From Prosopocoilus inquinatus (lineage: Eukaryota; Arthropoda; Insecta; Coleoptera; Lucanidae), in contig CM069871.1 in assembly GCA_036172665.1 (NCBI GenBank), forward strand, positions 7,936,001-8,000,000: 64,000 nucleotides of DNA. Reading direction: 5' to 3'. This document shows positions 1 through 11,759 of the stretch, piece by piece (position 1 is the stretch's first letter; the number at the start of each line of letters is the position of its first letter). A model generated the notes under the pieces. That model saw only the letters and a list, made by a program, of their open reading frames with translations, was not told the origin of the DNA and made no database searches. The translations under genes and the position numbers were made by a program.

Positions 1-1345
1 TTAGAGTTGCGGTTTCCAGCTGCAACATTATTACACCCACCTTGTAGTTTACCCGGTTATTAAATTCGCGTTTTCCTCTCTCGGAAACGACCAAAAATCC
101 GAGGCCGTCCATCGCATCGCGATTCAGCGCACGCCTCCGACCGGACGTGATTCCGGTCATAATCCGGTGAAAGATCGCTAATTCGACTATTTTGTCCACT
201 CCGCGATTTCTTTCGCTAAATTCATTTTCATTTGTCCGCAGAAAGGGTCTCGCCGATCGTGGCGTGAATGTTTAATTTGGCAGGAAGCAGTTTTACGAAC
301 GTTAAAAGTCCATTCAATTAGACTCGGAGGAATAATTCTGATTCAGTTAGCGTTCAACAGCACGAATTAGAAACAGAAAGGGCTTTATTCGGCAGACTAA
401 AAAAAAGAACCGATTGTCTTAACATCTTTTTAATAAGTTTCACCAGGTTAAAGTTGAAATCAAATCAAAGATCAATGGTTTGAGCTTTATAAAGTTTCTT
501 TCACCTGGTTAAGTTTCTACTAAATACTTTTCCTTTATTTTATTTTTTCTTTAAAACACACTCCAAGACGATCAACTTTAACATTACCTACAGAAGAGTG
601 CATCAGCTTAAAGAACACCAAATCTGCCTGGGCACAGTACACGTTAAGTTTCGTTTATATCGGGCATCCAGGGCAAGTTCAACAATAAAGGCCAAGTCAA
701 AACTCGGTCGTAAGTTCTCGCGGCTTAAACTGTTTTTAATATATCTCGGGCTGAGCTTTCGAATTATTTTTCTGCTGGCGAGGTCCCAAAATGGGCCGAA
801 ATAACTGTCCAGAGGATACTCGATGATCCCATTGCAATCAAAGCCGATTTGCATTTTTTAATGCTAGCGAGTAATTAAAAAAAAAAAAATTATCAACTTT
901 TACTATGCAATTTGTGCGGCATGTCTGAAATAACCTGAAATTAATTTCGTAGTAAGAAAATTTACAAAAATCACCCAGTACAAAAGTAGGGCATTTTTGA
1001 ATAAGCAATAAGAATAAAATACGATAAATAGAGATATCCGTTAAAAAAGAATTATAATGACCTTCAAATGACTTTAAGAATCTTCACTAAATAAAACGTA
1101 ATTAAAATAATCTACTTTCCCCCTTCAATTCAAGGGGCGTATTCTATAACTTATTAACGGGCTGTTAAAATTTAGAGGTCCTTTAAAATTTAAAGTACAG
1201 TTCTATGATTGCTTGTTACCGTACCAACAAAATTTAACGGCCTTTTAAATTTAACCCTTTTGATAGAGAATAAACTTTTACCTTAAAACATTTCTGCCTC
1301 AAACGCTTCCGAACTGCCAGTAGTGTAAATAATCCTTGCGGTATA
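1..1345. other. Intergenic, no gene recognised
   Basis: No convincing coding region. The first 350 bases are richer in G+C and look single-copy. Overlapping short ORFs on both strands near 600-850 resemble no family and are probably chance. From 850 on the sequence is A/T-rich with poly(A) runs. Confidence 0.5.
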
Positions 1346-1677
1346 CAGGGTGTTTACGGTAAATACAATTTATTTTCAGAATATTTTTTTTTTAAATAAC
1401 ATGCTACGTGAAATAATATTTCAGAAACATAATTAATTTGACATCCTGAACCGCATGCGATGACAAAGAAACTTAATCTTCCATTTAAGTCAAAAAGAAA
1501 AAGTTGAAAACAATTGAGAATCTCTAAAAGCTGACAGTCATTTGTTTTTCGGACGATACCATCCGAAAAACAAAAAGAAAATCGAGCAGAAAAGATCCTC
1601 CTAAGACTTCTCTAATTTAAGTTACCTCGTAAAAATTTAAATAAAAGAAGCTGCAGCGACTTTCCGTGAACCCCCTG
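1346..1677. mobile_element. TA-flanked MITE (about 332 bp)
   Basis: The left end reads CAGGGTGTTTACGG and the right end TTCCGTGAACCCCCTG, an imperfect terminal inverted repeat. Both ends are bordered by TA (1344-1345 and 1678-1679), the target duplication of Tc1/mariner-type elements. There is no transposase. An internal perfect 13-bp hairpin lies at 1541-1553 and 1562-1574. The family is not recognised. Confidence 0.6.
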
Positions 1678-1703
1678 TATACTCGTGCAGGTCGGCTCAT
1701 ATA

Positions 1704-2052
1704 CAGGGTGTTTGAGAATTGCTAGTACAAAAAAAAACTGTGACATCTGGAAGTCCTAAGAAATCCAAAAAGAAAACCATTTTTTTAAATTTTATTATTA
1801 TAATTTTATGTTATAAAATAACATCATTTTCGTCAATTCATCATTTGTGTAAGCGGAATTCATTTCGGTAATAACAATGTGTCGAGTTGGGACCTTAACT
1901 CAGTGGCGTAACAAAAATTTTGACCAAATTTTTAGTAATTTTTTTTCTTGAAAACTAAAGGACTTTTATTTGGATTTTTTTTTTACCGACGGCTTCAACT
2001 CACCAACAGCAAATATCAATTTTCTTTGTACTAGCAATTTTCAAACACCCGG
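1704..2052. mobile_element. TA-flanked MITE (about 349 bp)
   Basis: The left terminus CAGGGTGTTTGAGAATTGCT is mirrored at the right end for about 33 bp with two or three mismatches. TA flanks both ends (1702-1703 and 2053-2054). The interior is A/T-rich and non-coding. It lies 26 bp from the preceding MITE and shares the CAGGGTGTTT terminus, so the two belong to related families. Confidence 0.75.
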
Positions 2053-2204
2053 TATTTTTTGTCGGCAATTATTTATTTTATTTTCTAAGAATAAAATTAA
2101 ATTCGTAAATAAACAATTTATATAATCTACTTATATATCATTTGATTGTCTTCTAATTTTGCAATTATTTTAATTTCAAAATCGAAAAGGCGTGATGGAA
2201 ATTT

Positions 2205-3830
2205 TTTCGGGGCGCCATCTCTTGACCACAAATGAAAGCTATTTCACTCAGGAAGATATCGTAATTTCTGACTTTCCATTTATTTTTAACCTTACTACTT
2301 TTTTCTATTTATTTTAATTAGTTCGGAAGTTAAAACGAAATGCGCCAAAGCGAATATTTAGAGCGCCATCTGTTCGCGCTCATTTATCTTCATTTGTCCG
2401 AAATTAAAGTATAATAAGTCTTCTTCGAGCTTGAAGAGCGTGAGTTTAAGTTTCATTTTTTTCAAAATTAAATCGAAGATGTAGAATGAAGGTGCGTCAA
2501 GAATACACGGGAACCATTTAGAGCGCCATCTTTTGGTCGAATTAAAAAAAAAATATTTAACGTTGATGTTGTCATTTATTTTTTTTTAATTTAGTATTTA
2601 AAAAATGGGTTTTTATAATTAATTAAATTTAATTAATTAAAGGAGATGTGATATTATAATTTAGGCCAAAAGAAAAATTGAATGTTTTTACAGCCAATTG
2701 TTTTCAAAGAAAACTAATGAAGCGATCATCTTCGTTTAGAACGCCATCCCTTGATCAACAGGGGAAACCATTTCTAATCGCATTTTAAAAATATTTCATC
2801 GCCTCGTTCATCTTCTAACCGTATCTTAAACACAAGTTTATTATTTTCGTCGAATACAGATTTCAAATTAAAAGAAATAGAAGAAAGATTCATTTGGAGC
2901 GCCATCTTTTGGCCAAAACGAACACTGTACAGGTCTCATTTCATCTTTTAATTTTAGTTTTAGAAAAATGTTTTTTGTTATGACCCATTAACTTCAAAAT
3001 GAGAATGTGTATAAAAGAGTCAATATTATCATTTAGGGCGTCATCTCTTAGCCAAAAAGGAAACCTATTCTGATCCTACGAATTAAAAAAAAATACTTTA
3101 TCGCTGACGTTCTCGTCTCATATTTTAATTTTAGTTTAAAAAAAATTGATTGTTTTTTTTTTGTACCAAATTATTTTCAAGGAAGTCTCTAATAATGGAG
3201 CCATCTTCATCATTTAGAGCGCCATCTGTTGACCAACAGGTGAAACTATTTTAATCGTTTAAAAGTATTGCATTGCTTCGTTCATCTTCCAACGTTCTCA
3301 TCTCCTCTTCAAATTTTGGCTTGAAAAAAATTCATAACGGTTTTAATTACAAATTATTTTGAAGGAAATCTAATCTAATCATTTGGAGCGCCATCTCTTG
3401 ACCGACAGGGGAAACTGTTCGAATCTGATTTTAAAAATGTTTCATCGCTTCGCTCATCTTCCGACGTTCTTATCTGATTTGGGAATTGATATTCTGTGCG
3501 GCAATAAATAAATTATTATCATCATCGAATTCTGGCTTTAAGAAAATTGCTTGCTAAATTATTTTCGAGGAAATCCGAAGCGATTCTAAACGAAGCGATC
3601 GTCATTAGAGATCCTCCAGTAAGAAGAGACTGGCAGCATGGCGTGCATTTCTAATTGGTTCCGCCATATTTCAGCAAAATTTACTTCAGCCAATCATAAC
3701 GTAGAATGGAAGTGCAGTGCAGTTTGTCGCTAACATTTGAATTTGACATTGAAAATGAGCAAGCAAGGTTAGAGAGTATTGTCGATTTGACGCTGACGGG
3801 ACATTTAGAGGCGCCATCTCTCGACCAACG
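2205..3830. repeat. Diverged repeat field carrying GCGCCATCT motifs
   Basis: Degenerate units of roughly 150-370 bp each contain GCGCCATCT followed by a CTCTTGACC-like or TGTTGACC-like tail and then a stretch resembling GGGGAAACTRTT. Exact GCGCCATCT starts at 2212, 2363, 2523, 2898, 3219, 3388 and 3811, always on the plus strand. One-base variants lie near 2741 (ACGCCATCC) and 3039 (GCGTCATCT). The reverse complement AGATGGCGC equals the core of the insect CTCF motif. The segment 2940-3300 is the diverged parent or relative of the young tandem array at 5.6-8.8 kb. Confidence 0.75.
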
Positions 3831-3895
3831 GAGGAAACTATTTTAATCGAATTTGAAAAATGTTTCGTCGCATCTGAATGTAATCTTAAAAAAAA

Positions 3896-4285
3896 AATAT
3901 CTTATTCTTATACATATTTATTTTCAGTACAAAGTTTTTTTTTAATCCCTAACCGGTTCAAGATTAAAAAAAAAAAACGTTTATTTTCAACGAAAAATTT
4001 TAAAGATTTACAATGAAAATAAAATAAATATAAGTTGGTTCTTGTCCGATGAAAATTGTAAGTACAAAGTTTTTTTTTTAATCTCGAACCGGTTAGAGAT
4101 TAAAAAAATCTTTGTACTTACAATTTTCATCGGACAAGAACCAACTTATATTTATTTTATTTTCATTGTAAATCTTTAAAATTTTTCGTTGAAAATAAAC
4201 GTTTTTTTTTTTTTTAATCTTGAACCGGTTAGGGATTAAAAAAAAACTTTGTACTGAAAATAAATGTGTATAAGAATAAGATATT
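3896..4285. repeat. 390-bp near-perfect palindrome
   Basis: The two arms of about 195 bp are almost exact reverse complements and meet with no spacer at AACCGGTT (4087-4094). Each arm also contains its own AACCGGTT (around 3950 and 4227) flanked by poly(T)/poly(A), so smaller palindromes nest in the large one. There is no coding capacity. It may be a foldback transposon or a recent inverted duplication. Confidence 0.85.
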
Positions 4286-5559
4286 TTACCAGTCGGTCAT
4301 TAATTAGTTCATCGACCCTCGCAGGTCCATCGACCCTTTCTAAGTTTTCATCGACCGCCCGGGGGTCAATATCGATCCCGTTGTGAACCCCTGATTTAAA
4401 TTGTCAGTTAAGATGGATAAGTACGTGAGATGAAGTTACCAATTCTTATTGCAAATATAATTTCAATTATCGTTACGATTTTAACGCAAAATTGTGTAAT
4501 CAGTGATCTGATTGCGGATAGTTTTAATTAAGTTCGTTTATTATAACAGAATTTTGCGCGTCGTTCCCGACAGAGAAAGAGAAAGAGAGAGAGTTATGGT
4601 TAACTTATTTCGACGCATACCATCTCCAAACGTAACGATATACCGGGTGTATCCTAAATAATCAACTTTTGCTACAAATCAAAATTACTTTGGCTTTGAT
4701 GTAACGGAAACTATTTATGATAACAGAAAAGGAAAAAAGGAATTCTTTTAATTGTGTTTTGTTTTTAGGTAGTTATTAATGGAAGACCACCTGTACGCAT
4801 GGCTCTCTCTCTTTGTTTGAAACAGCTATCGCATAATCTCAGGAGACCATCATTTACACGGTCTACAATTTACTGTTGTGACTTATCCCCAGAGTCGTTA
4901 TGTTGAAACTTCGGCTCAAAACATAACTTCTAAAGCCAGTAATAAATGCGTCTTCAACGCGGCGAAATTAAATTTATAAACATTCACACCCTCACACACA
5001 CATACACAACCGCAGACAAAAGTACATATGATACAACATACCATTAAAGTGTTACGGTTTCGCGATTATTCCGAAACAATGCAAAATTCATCGAGGAGTA
5101 AAAATTTTCATTTTCCCTGCAGGATATTGAATATTGAATATCCGATTTTATTAAATTCTTGTGTATACTTGTATACTATACATACTTTGTCAATCGATGG
5201 CAGACGATTAAAAAAAAAAAAAAAAGAAAAAACAACTTCGAATCTATTAAGTAAGTTATATTCCTCGTATCCATCTAGTACCAAAGGCGGGCGGGCGGGC
5301 GGGTTGGTAAAAATAAATCTGCAGCCGGAGCTGTCAGGGGGTTTTAACGGATGATACATCATCTTTATAAAACTGGCATATGTCGCTTGATTTATGATGG
5401 CTCTAACAGGTTACACGTATGCATATAATGAGCATTTAATGGAATCATCGTGCGTCTCATTTTACGCACTCGCGTCATTTGTCACGGACGAAATTGCTCC
5501 AGTATTTTGAACTTAATTGATCCCCGTTTTATATTACGCATTGACTTAACCTGGAGTCA
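4286..5559. other. Mostly single-copy DNA with short simple repeats
   Basis: No gene recognised. It contains a CA-rich tract near 4990-5010 and a perfect (GGGC)n tract at 5286-5303. The ORFs at 5028-5354 and 5108-5362 overlap on opposite strands, include the simple repeats and resemble nothing known, so they are not called. Confidence 0.5.
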
Positions 5560-8500
5560 TTGGAAAAAAAAACATGAGTTGTATCTTCATACGCGAAATT
5601 AATTTCAAACTGAGGAAACTGACTGATTGTGAAAAAACAAATAAACTTCAATGAACACTGCACCATTTCGTCTGCTGCTGGAGTTTCTACGAACTTCTTT
5701 CCGTTTGGATTCGTAATAAGAGGAGAACATCGGGTGTTACATTCGCTACGCAAAAAAAATTCTTAATCGAGTGCATAAATTAGGGGCAATATTACAACTT
5801 CCGTAACTTCGATTTCATGCTTCATTTAATCTTTTAATTAGTTTTAGAAAAATGATTTTTTTATGACCCATCAACTTCAAAATGAGAATGTATATAAAAG
5901 AGACAATATTATCGTTTAGGGCGTCATCTCTTACCCAGCCAAAAAGGAAACTTATTCTAATTCTACGAATTTAAAAACATATTTCATCGCTGACGTTCTT
6001 GTCTCATATTTTAATTTCAGTTTAAAAGAAATTGATGTCTTTTTTTACAAATTATTTTCAAAGAAGTCTCTAAAAATGGAGCCATCATCATCATTTAGAG
6101 CGCCATCTGTTGACCAACAGGTGAAACTATTTTAATCGTGATTTTAAAAACATTGCATCATTTCGTTCATCTTCCAACGTTCTCATCTCCTCTTCAAATT
6201 TTGGCTTGGAAAAAATGTATAACGTTTATTTCATCTGCTGCTGGAGTTTCTACGAACTTCTTTCCATTTGGATTCGTAATAAGAGGAGACCATCGGGTGT
6301 TACATTCGCTATGCAAAAAAAAAATCCTTAATCGAGTGCATAAATTAGGGGCAATATTACAACTTCAGTAACTTCGATTTCATGCTTCATTCATCTTTTA
6401 ATTTTAGTTTTAGAAAAATGATTTTTTTATGACCCATTAACTTCAAAATGTAAAGAATGTATATAAGAGAGACAATATTATCGTTTAGGGCGTCATCTCT
6501 TAGCCAGCCAAAAAGGAAACTTATTCTAATTCTACGAATTTAAAAACATATTTCATCGCTGACGTTCTTGTCTCATATTTTAATTTCAGTTTAAAAGAAA
6601 TTGATGTCTTTTTTTACAAATTATTTTCAAAGAAGTCTCTAAAAATGGAGCCATCGTCATCATTTAGAGCGCCATCTGTTGACCAACAGGTGAAACTATT
6701 TTAATCGTGATTTTAAAAACACTGCATCGCTTTGTTCATCTTCCAACGTTCTCATCTCCTCTTCAAATTTTGGCTTGGAAAAAATGTATAACGTTTATTT
6801 CATCTGCTGCTGGAGTTTCTACGAACTTCTTTCCATTTGGATTCGTAATAAGAGGTGCACATCGGGTGTTACATTCGCTATGCAAAAAAAATCCTTAATC
6901 GAGTGCATAAATTAGGGGCAATATTACAACTTCAGTAACTTCGATTTCATGCTTCATTTCATCTTTTAATTTTAGTTTTAGAAAAATGATTTTTTTATGA
7001 CCCATTAACTTCAAAATGTAAAGAATGTATATAAGAGAGACAATATTATCGTTTAGGGCGTCATCTCTTAGCCAGCCAAAAAGGAAACTTATTCTAATTC
7101 TACGAATTTAAAAACATATTTCATCGCTGACGTTCTTGTCTCATATTTTAATTTCAGTTTAAAAGAAATTGATGTCTTTTTTTACAAATTATTTTCAAAG
7201 AAGTCTCTAAAAATGGAGCCATCATCATCATTTAGAGCGCCATCTGTTGACCAACAGGTGAAACTATTTTAATCGTGATTTTAAAAACATTGCATCATTT
7301 CGTTCATCTTCCAACGTTCTCATCTCCTCTTCAAATTTTGGCTTGGAAAAAATGTATAACGTTTATTTCATCTGCTGCTGGAGTTTCTACGAACTTCTTT
7401 CCATTTGGATTCGTAATAAGAGGAGACCATCGGGTGTTACATTCGCTATGCAAAAAAAAATCCTTAATCGAGTGCATAAATTAGGGGGCAATATTACAAC
7501 TTCTGTAACTTCAATTTCATGCTTCATTTAATCTTTTAATTAGTTTTAGAAAAATGATTTTTTTATGACCCATCAACTTCAAAATGAGAATGTATATAAA
7601 AGAGACAATATTATCGTTTAGGGCGTCATCTCTTAGCCAGCCAAAAAGGAAACTTATTCTAATTCTACGAATTTTAAAAGATATTTCATCGCTGACGTTC
7701 TTGTCTCATATTTTAATTTTAGTTTAAAAGAAATTGATGTCTTTTTTTTACAAATTATTTTCAAAGAAGTCTCTAAAAATGGAGCCATCATCATCATTTA
7801 GAGCGCCATCTGTTGACCAACAGGTGAAACTATTTTAATCGTGATTTTAAAAACATTGCATCATTTCGTTCATCTTCCAACGTTCTCATCTCCTCTTCAA
7901 ATTTTGGCTTGGAAAAAATGTATAACGTTTATTTCATCTGCTGCTGGAGTTTCTACGAACTTCTTTCCATTTGGATTCGTAATAAGAGGAGACCATCGGG
8001 TGTTACATTCGCTATGCAAAAAAAAATCCTTAATCGAGTGCATAAATTAGGGGGCAATATTACAACTTCAGTAACTTCGATTTCATGCTTCATTCATCTT
8101 TTAATTTTAGTTTTAGAAAAATGATTTTTTTATGACCCATTAACTTCAAAATGTAAAGAATGTATATAAGAGAGACAATATTATCGTTTAGGGCGTCATC
8201 TCTTAGCCAAAAAGGAAACTTATTCTAATTCTACGAATTTTAAAAAATATTTCATCGCTGACGTTCTTGTCTCATTTTAATTTTAGTTTAAAAGAAATTG
8301 ATGTGTTTTTTTTTTACAAATTATTTTCAAAGAAGTCTCTAAAAATGGAGCCATCATCATCATTTAGAGCGCCATCTGTTGACCAACAGGTGAAACTATT
8401 TTAATCGTGATTTTAAAAACATTGCAACATTTCGTTCATCTTCCAACGTTCTCATCTCCTCTTCAAATTTTGGCTTGAAAAAAATTTATAACTGTTTTAA

Positions 8501-8830
8501 TTACAAATTATTTTGAAGGAAATCTAATCTAATCATTTGGAGCTCCATCTCTTGACCAACAGGGGAAACTGTTTGAATCTGATTTTAAAAATGTTTCATC
8601 GCTTCGCTCATCTTCCGACGTTCTCATCTCCTCTTCAAATTTTGACTTGGAAAAAATTTATAACGTTTATTTCGTCTGCTGCTGGAGTTTCTACGAACTT
8701 CTTTCCGTTTGGATTCGTAATAAGAGGAGAACTTCGGGTGTTACATTCGCTATGCAAAAAAAATCTTTAATCGAGTGCATAAATTAGGGGCAATATTACA
8801 ACTTAACTGCAACTTCGATTTCATTCTTCT
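5560..8830. repeat. Young tandem array, 566-569-bp unit, about 5.5 copies
   Basis: A marker segment (starting GGAGTTTCTACGAACTTCTT) recurs at 5681, 6243, 6812, 7380, 7946 and 8683, giving spacings of about 562, 569, 568, 566 and 737. Neighbouring units differ by only a few bases, so expansion is recent. The last spacing is longer because it includes an extra partial unit. Each full unit carries one GCGCCATCTGTTGACC motif (6100, 6669, 7237, 7803, 8369). ORFs of 63-77 codons recur in every unit only because the DNA is repeated. A diverged fragment of the unit lies near 45390-45445. Confidence 0.9.
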
Positions 8831-9121
8831 TGGTCGCGCACCGCGCTTCGTGTGCAAAATTCGAGGAAATTCAACGTCCGATACTTAACTCTGACCTTGT
8901 GCTCGTTATGATTCATTATAATATTATTTAATTGCACCTTACTTTTTATAAAAACTCCACCTACTGGCCATATCGAAAAATATAGTAGTAGCAGAAATAC
9001 TGCGTTCGAAAATTGTACGTTGAGTGTCGAGTCAGAGGCGTGTAATCGCATCCTTCTTATTCATGATTGTCACCTCATTCTGCATCTCGCTCATGTTTGT
9101 CAAGAAGTTCTACGTTTGCAT

Positions 9122-9263
9122 TATTTCCGTGACAACGGGCGATCTTTTCCCTTTTCCTGATTTAGAAGTGGGATGTGCAAAGATCGCCCGTTGTCATGTC
9201 ATCTTTGCACATCCCACTTCTAAATCAGGAAAAAGGAAAAGATCGCCCGTTGTCATGGAAATA
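9122..9263. repeat. Inverted repeat with a third copy of the end in its loop
   Basis: Arms 9122-9184 and 9201-9263 are complementary over about 63 bp with few mismatches. The 16-base spacer (CGCCCGTTGTCATG plus two bases) repeats the motif found at the arm ends. An ORF at 9024-9326 spans the structure and is a by-product of it. Confidence 0.8.
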
Positions 9264-9395
9264 ACGTATAAACGCCTGGAAACAAACGAGCGAGATGAGG
9301 CAAGACGCCTGGAAACAAACGAATGAGATGCAAAACAGAAGCTGGTTTGTTATTTGATAAAAAAGTGACTAACAGTCGGTATTACCAACGTTTTA

Positions 9396-9580
9396 AGCGG
9401 CCTTTAAATTTAAGTTTTAAGTTTACTTAAATTTTTCGTGATTAGTATGATGTCAATCACAGTCTGACAGACACCTAACACTTAAACTTCATTTAATTGT
9501 CAATTAGTATGCGTCTGCCATTTTTGCAATCTACATAAAATGTCATGTTTTAAACACGACTTATAAATTTAAAGGCCGCT
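9396..9580. mobile_element. Short TIR element (MITE-like)
   Basis: AGCGGCCTTTAAATTTAAG at the left end is mirrored by TTTAAAGGCCGCT at the right end, about 20 bp of inverted repeat around a non-coding interior. A related AACGGCCTTTTAAATTTAA stretch lies near 1237-1256, which suggests a dispersed family. No clear target duplication was identified. Confidence 0.5.
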
Positions 9581-9599
9581 GATGGTGTTTTCATTTTAA

Positions 9600-11638
9600 T
9601 ACCATCAACCATAAAGAGTGAAAAAAAATAAATTCCCAAAGAAAATGATAAAATAAAATGCATGACAAGAGAAAAGAAAGAATAAATTTTAGAAAAGTAA
9701 AAAGTGAGTTGAAATTGAGGCCAAGGTCAACCCAACCCAACTTAACAACATTTTTAAATGAATCAAGTAACAAATTGAGAAACTTTAAAAATAAAAATCA
9801 AAATTAAAAAAAATAAAATTGAGTTCAAGGTCAAGGTAAACACAACTTAAATTAACCTATCAACCCAACCCAACTTACATTTTGAAATGAATCAAGTAAG
9901 AAACTGAGAAACTTAAAATAAAAATAAAAATTAAAAAAAATTGAATTGAGTTCAAGGTCAAGCCACAATTCAACAGAAGAGACGGTGAAAACTACTAAAT
10001 TAAAAAAAAAACAAAAATTAAACTGAAACTACATCCAAGTCAAATAAATCAACCAAACTAAATTCACCCTACCTTTACGCAACCCAAGCTAAAAAATGAA
10101 AGAAACTGAACAGTGAAATAAATCTGAAAAAAAAATTAAAAAGAAAACTGAATTATGGCGAGTTCAAGGTCAAGGTCAACCCGACCTAACACGAGGTACA
10201 TTTAAAAAAAGAACTCAGGGGAAGATATTCAAAAATTAAAACTGAAAATAAAACGAAAGAATTAAAATCGCCGAATTAACAAAAAAATTAAAACTGAAAT
10301 ATGCTAAAAAAGAATAAATTAAGAAAATTTAAAGTAGGGGATATTCAAAGATTAAATTAAAAAATTATAATTAACTCCAATTTAAATAAACCAACCGAAT
10401 TAAATACAATTTACTTCTATGCAACCTAAATAAAAATACAAAGTAATTGAAAACTAAACAAAAAGGTCTGAAAAAATTTAAAATTAATACTGAATTAAAA
10501 TTGAGTTCAAGGTCAAGGTAAACGCAATTTAAATTAACTTATCAACCCAACCCAGTTTACATTTTTAAATGAATCAAGTAAGAAATTGAGAAACTTTAAA
10601 TAAAAATAAAAATTAAATTGAGTTCAAAAACCAAACCTAATTCAACAGAGGAAACAGTGAAAATTATTAAATTAAAAAAAAATTGAACTAAAACTAAATC
10701 CAAGTCAAATAAATCAACCTAACCAGATTCAATCTACCTTTACCCAACCTAAAGGAAAAAATAAAAGAAACTGAACGTTGAAATAAATTTGAAAAAAAAA
10801 ACTGAAACTGAATTACGTCGAGTTCAAGGTCAAGGTCAACCCAACACAACTCGATAACTCAATATTTAAAAAACTCAAGGGAAAAAATTAAAACTGCAAA
10901 TAAAACGAAAGCATTAAAACCATCGACTTAACAAAAAATTAAAACTAAAAGATGCTAAAAAAATTAAATTAAGAAAATCTAAAGTAAAGGATATTCAAAG
11001 ATTAAATTTAAAAAATTATAATTAACTCCAATTCAAGTAACTTAATCGAACTAAGTGCAATTTCAAATCTATCAAAAAAAAAATAGAAATAAAAAGGAAT
11101 CGAAAACTAAACAAAAAGATCTGAAAAAATTAAAAACTAAAACTGAATTAAAATTGAATTCAAGGTCAAGGTCAGCTCAACTCCGAACAAAACAATCCGA
11201 AAAAAATTAAAACTAAAACTGAATTAAAATTGAGTTCAAGGTCAAGGTAAACCCAACTTAAATTAACCAAAATTTAATAATTCAAGTAATAACATTCAAA
11301 AATTTAAGAGACATAATAATACAAAATAATTAAATTAATAAAATTAAAAGTAGAGAATATAAAAAAATTAATTCAAGAAAATTATCGAACTATTTTTAAT
11401 TCAAATAAACCAATTAAACCAAATTCTTCCAACGTACTTCTACCCAACCCGAACAAAAAATAAAATATAAAGAATCTTAGAACTAAAAAATAAACATCGG
11501 AAAAATTAAAAACTAAAATTGAATTAAAATTGAGTTCAAGGTCAATCCAACTAAACTCAACGTATATTTGAATAACCTCAATAAAAATTCAATCAGAACA
11601 AAAATATAGAAAATTAAAACTTAAAAGATTAAAATTAA
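9600..11638. repeat. A-rich higher-order tandem repeat (about 665 bp)
   Basis: The phrase GAGTTCAAGGTCAAGGT and variants recurs near 9820, 9948, 10158, 10500, 10618, 10819, 11156, 11230 and 11530. Pairing the first three with the next three gives spacings of about 681, 671 and 661, so a unit of roughly 665 bp is repeated between two and three times. The plus strand is rich in A and poor in G, with recurring CCAACCCAAC. No coding capacity is seen. Confidence 0.7.
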
Positions 11639-11757
11639 GGCCCGATTTCACCACCACAGTTTAACTTTAAACTTCGCTTTATTCCCATGGATAGGATAAT
11701 TGTTTCTATAGGAATAAAACGGAGCTTAAAGTTAAACTGTGATGGTGAAACCGGGTC
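11639..11757. mobile_element. Hairpin MITE (about 119 bp)
   Basis: Arms 11639-11685 and 11711-11757 (about 47 bp) are complementary with few mismatches around a 25-base loop. The end reads ACCCGGTTTCACCATCACAG on the right-hand strand. The size and near-complete arms fit a tiny foldback MITE. A precursor microRNA is the alternative, but the stem is longer than usual and nothing supports processing. Confidence 0.65.
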
Positions 11758-11759
11758 TA

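Noticed and set aside
6138..8770. Series of nearly identical 63-77-codon ORFs
   Set aside because: They follow from the 566-569-bp tandem repeat; the frame is kept because the DNA is young, and there is no domain, start context or transcript signal.
9024..9326. 100-codon ORF
   Set aside because: It runs straight through the inverted repeat; the protein repeats itself in the palindrome.
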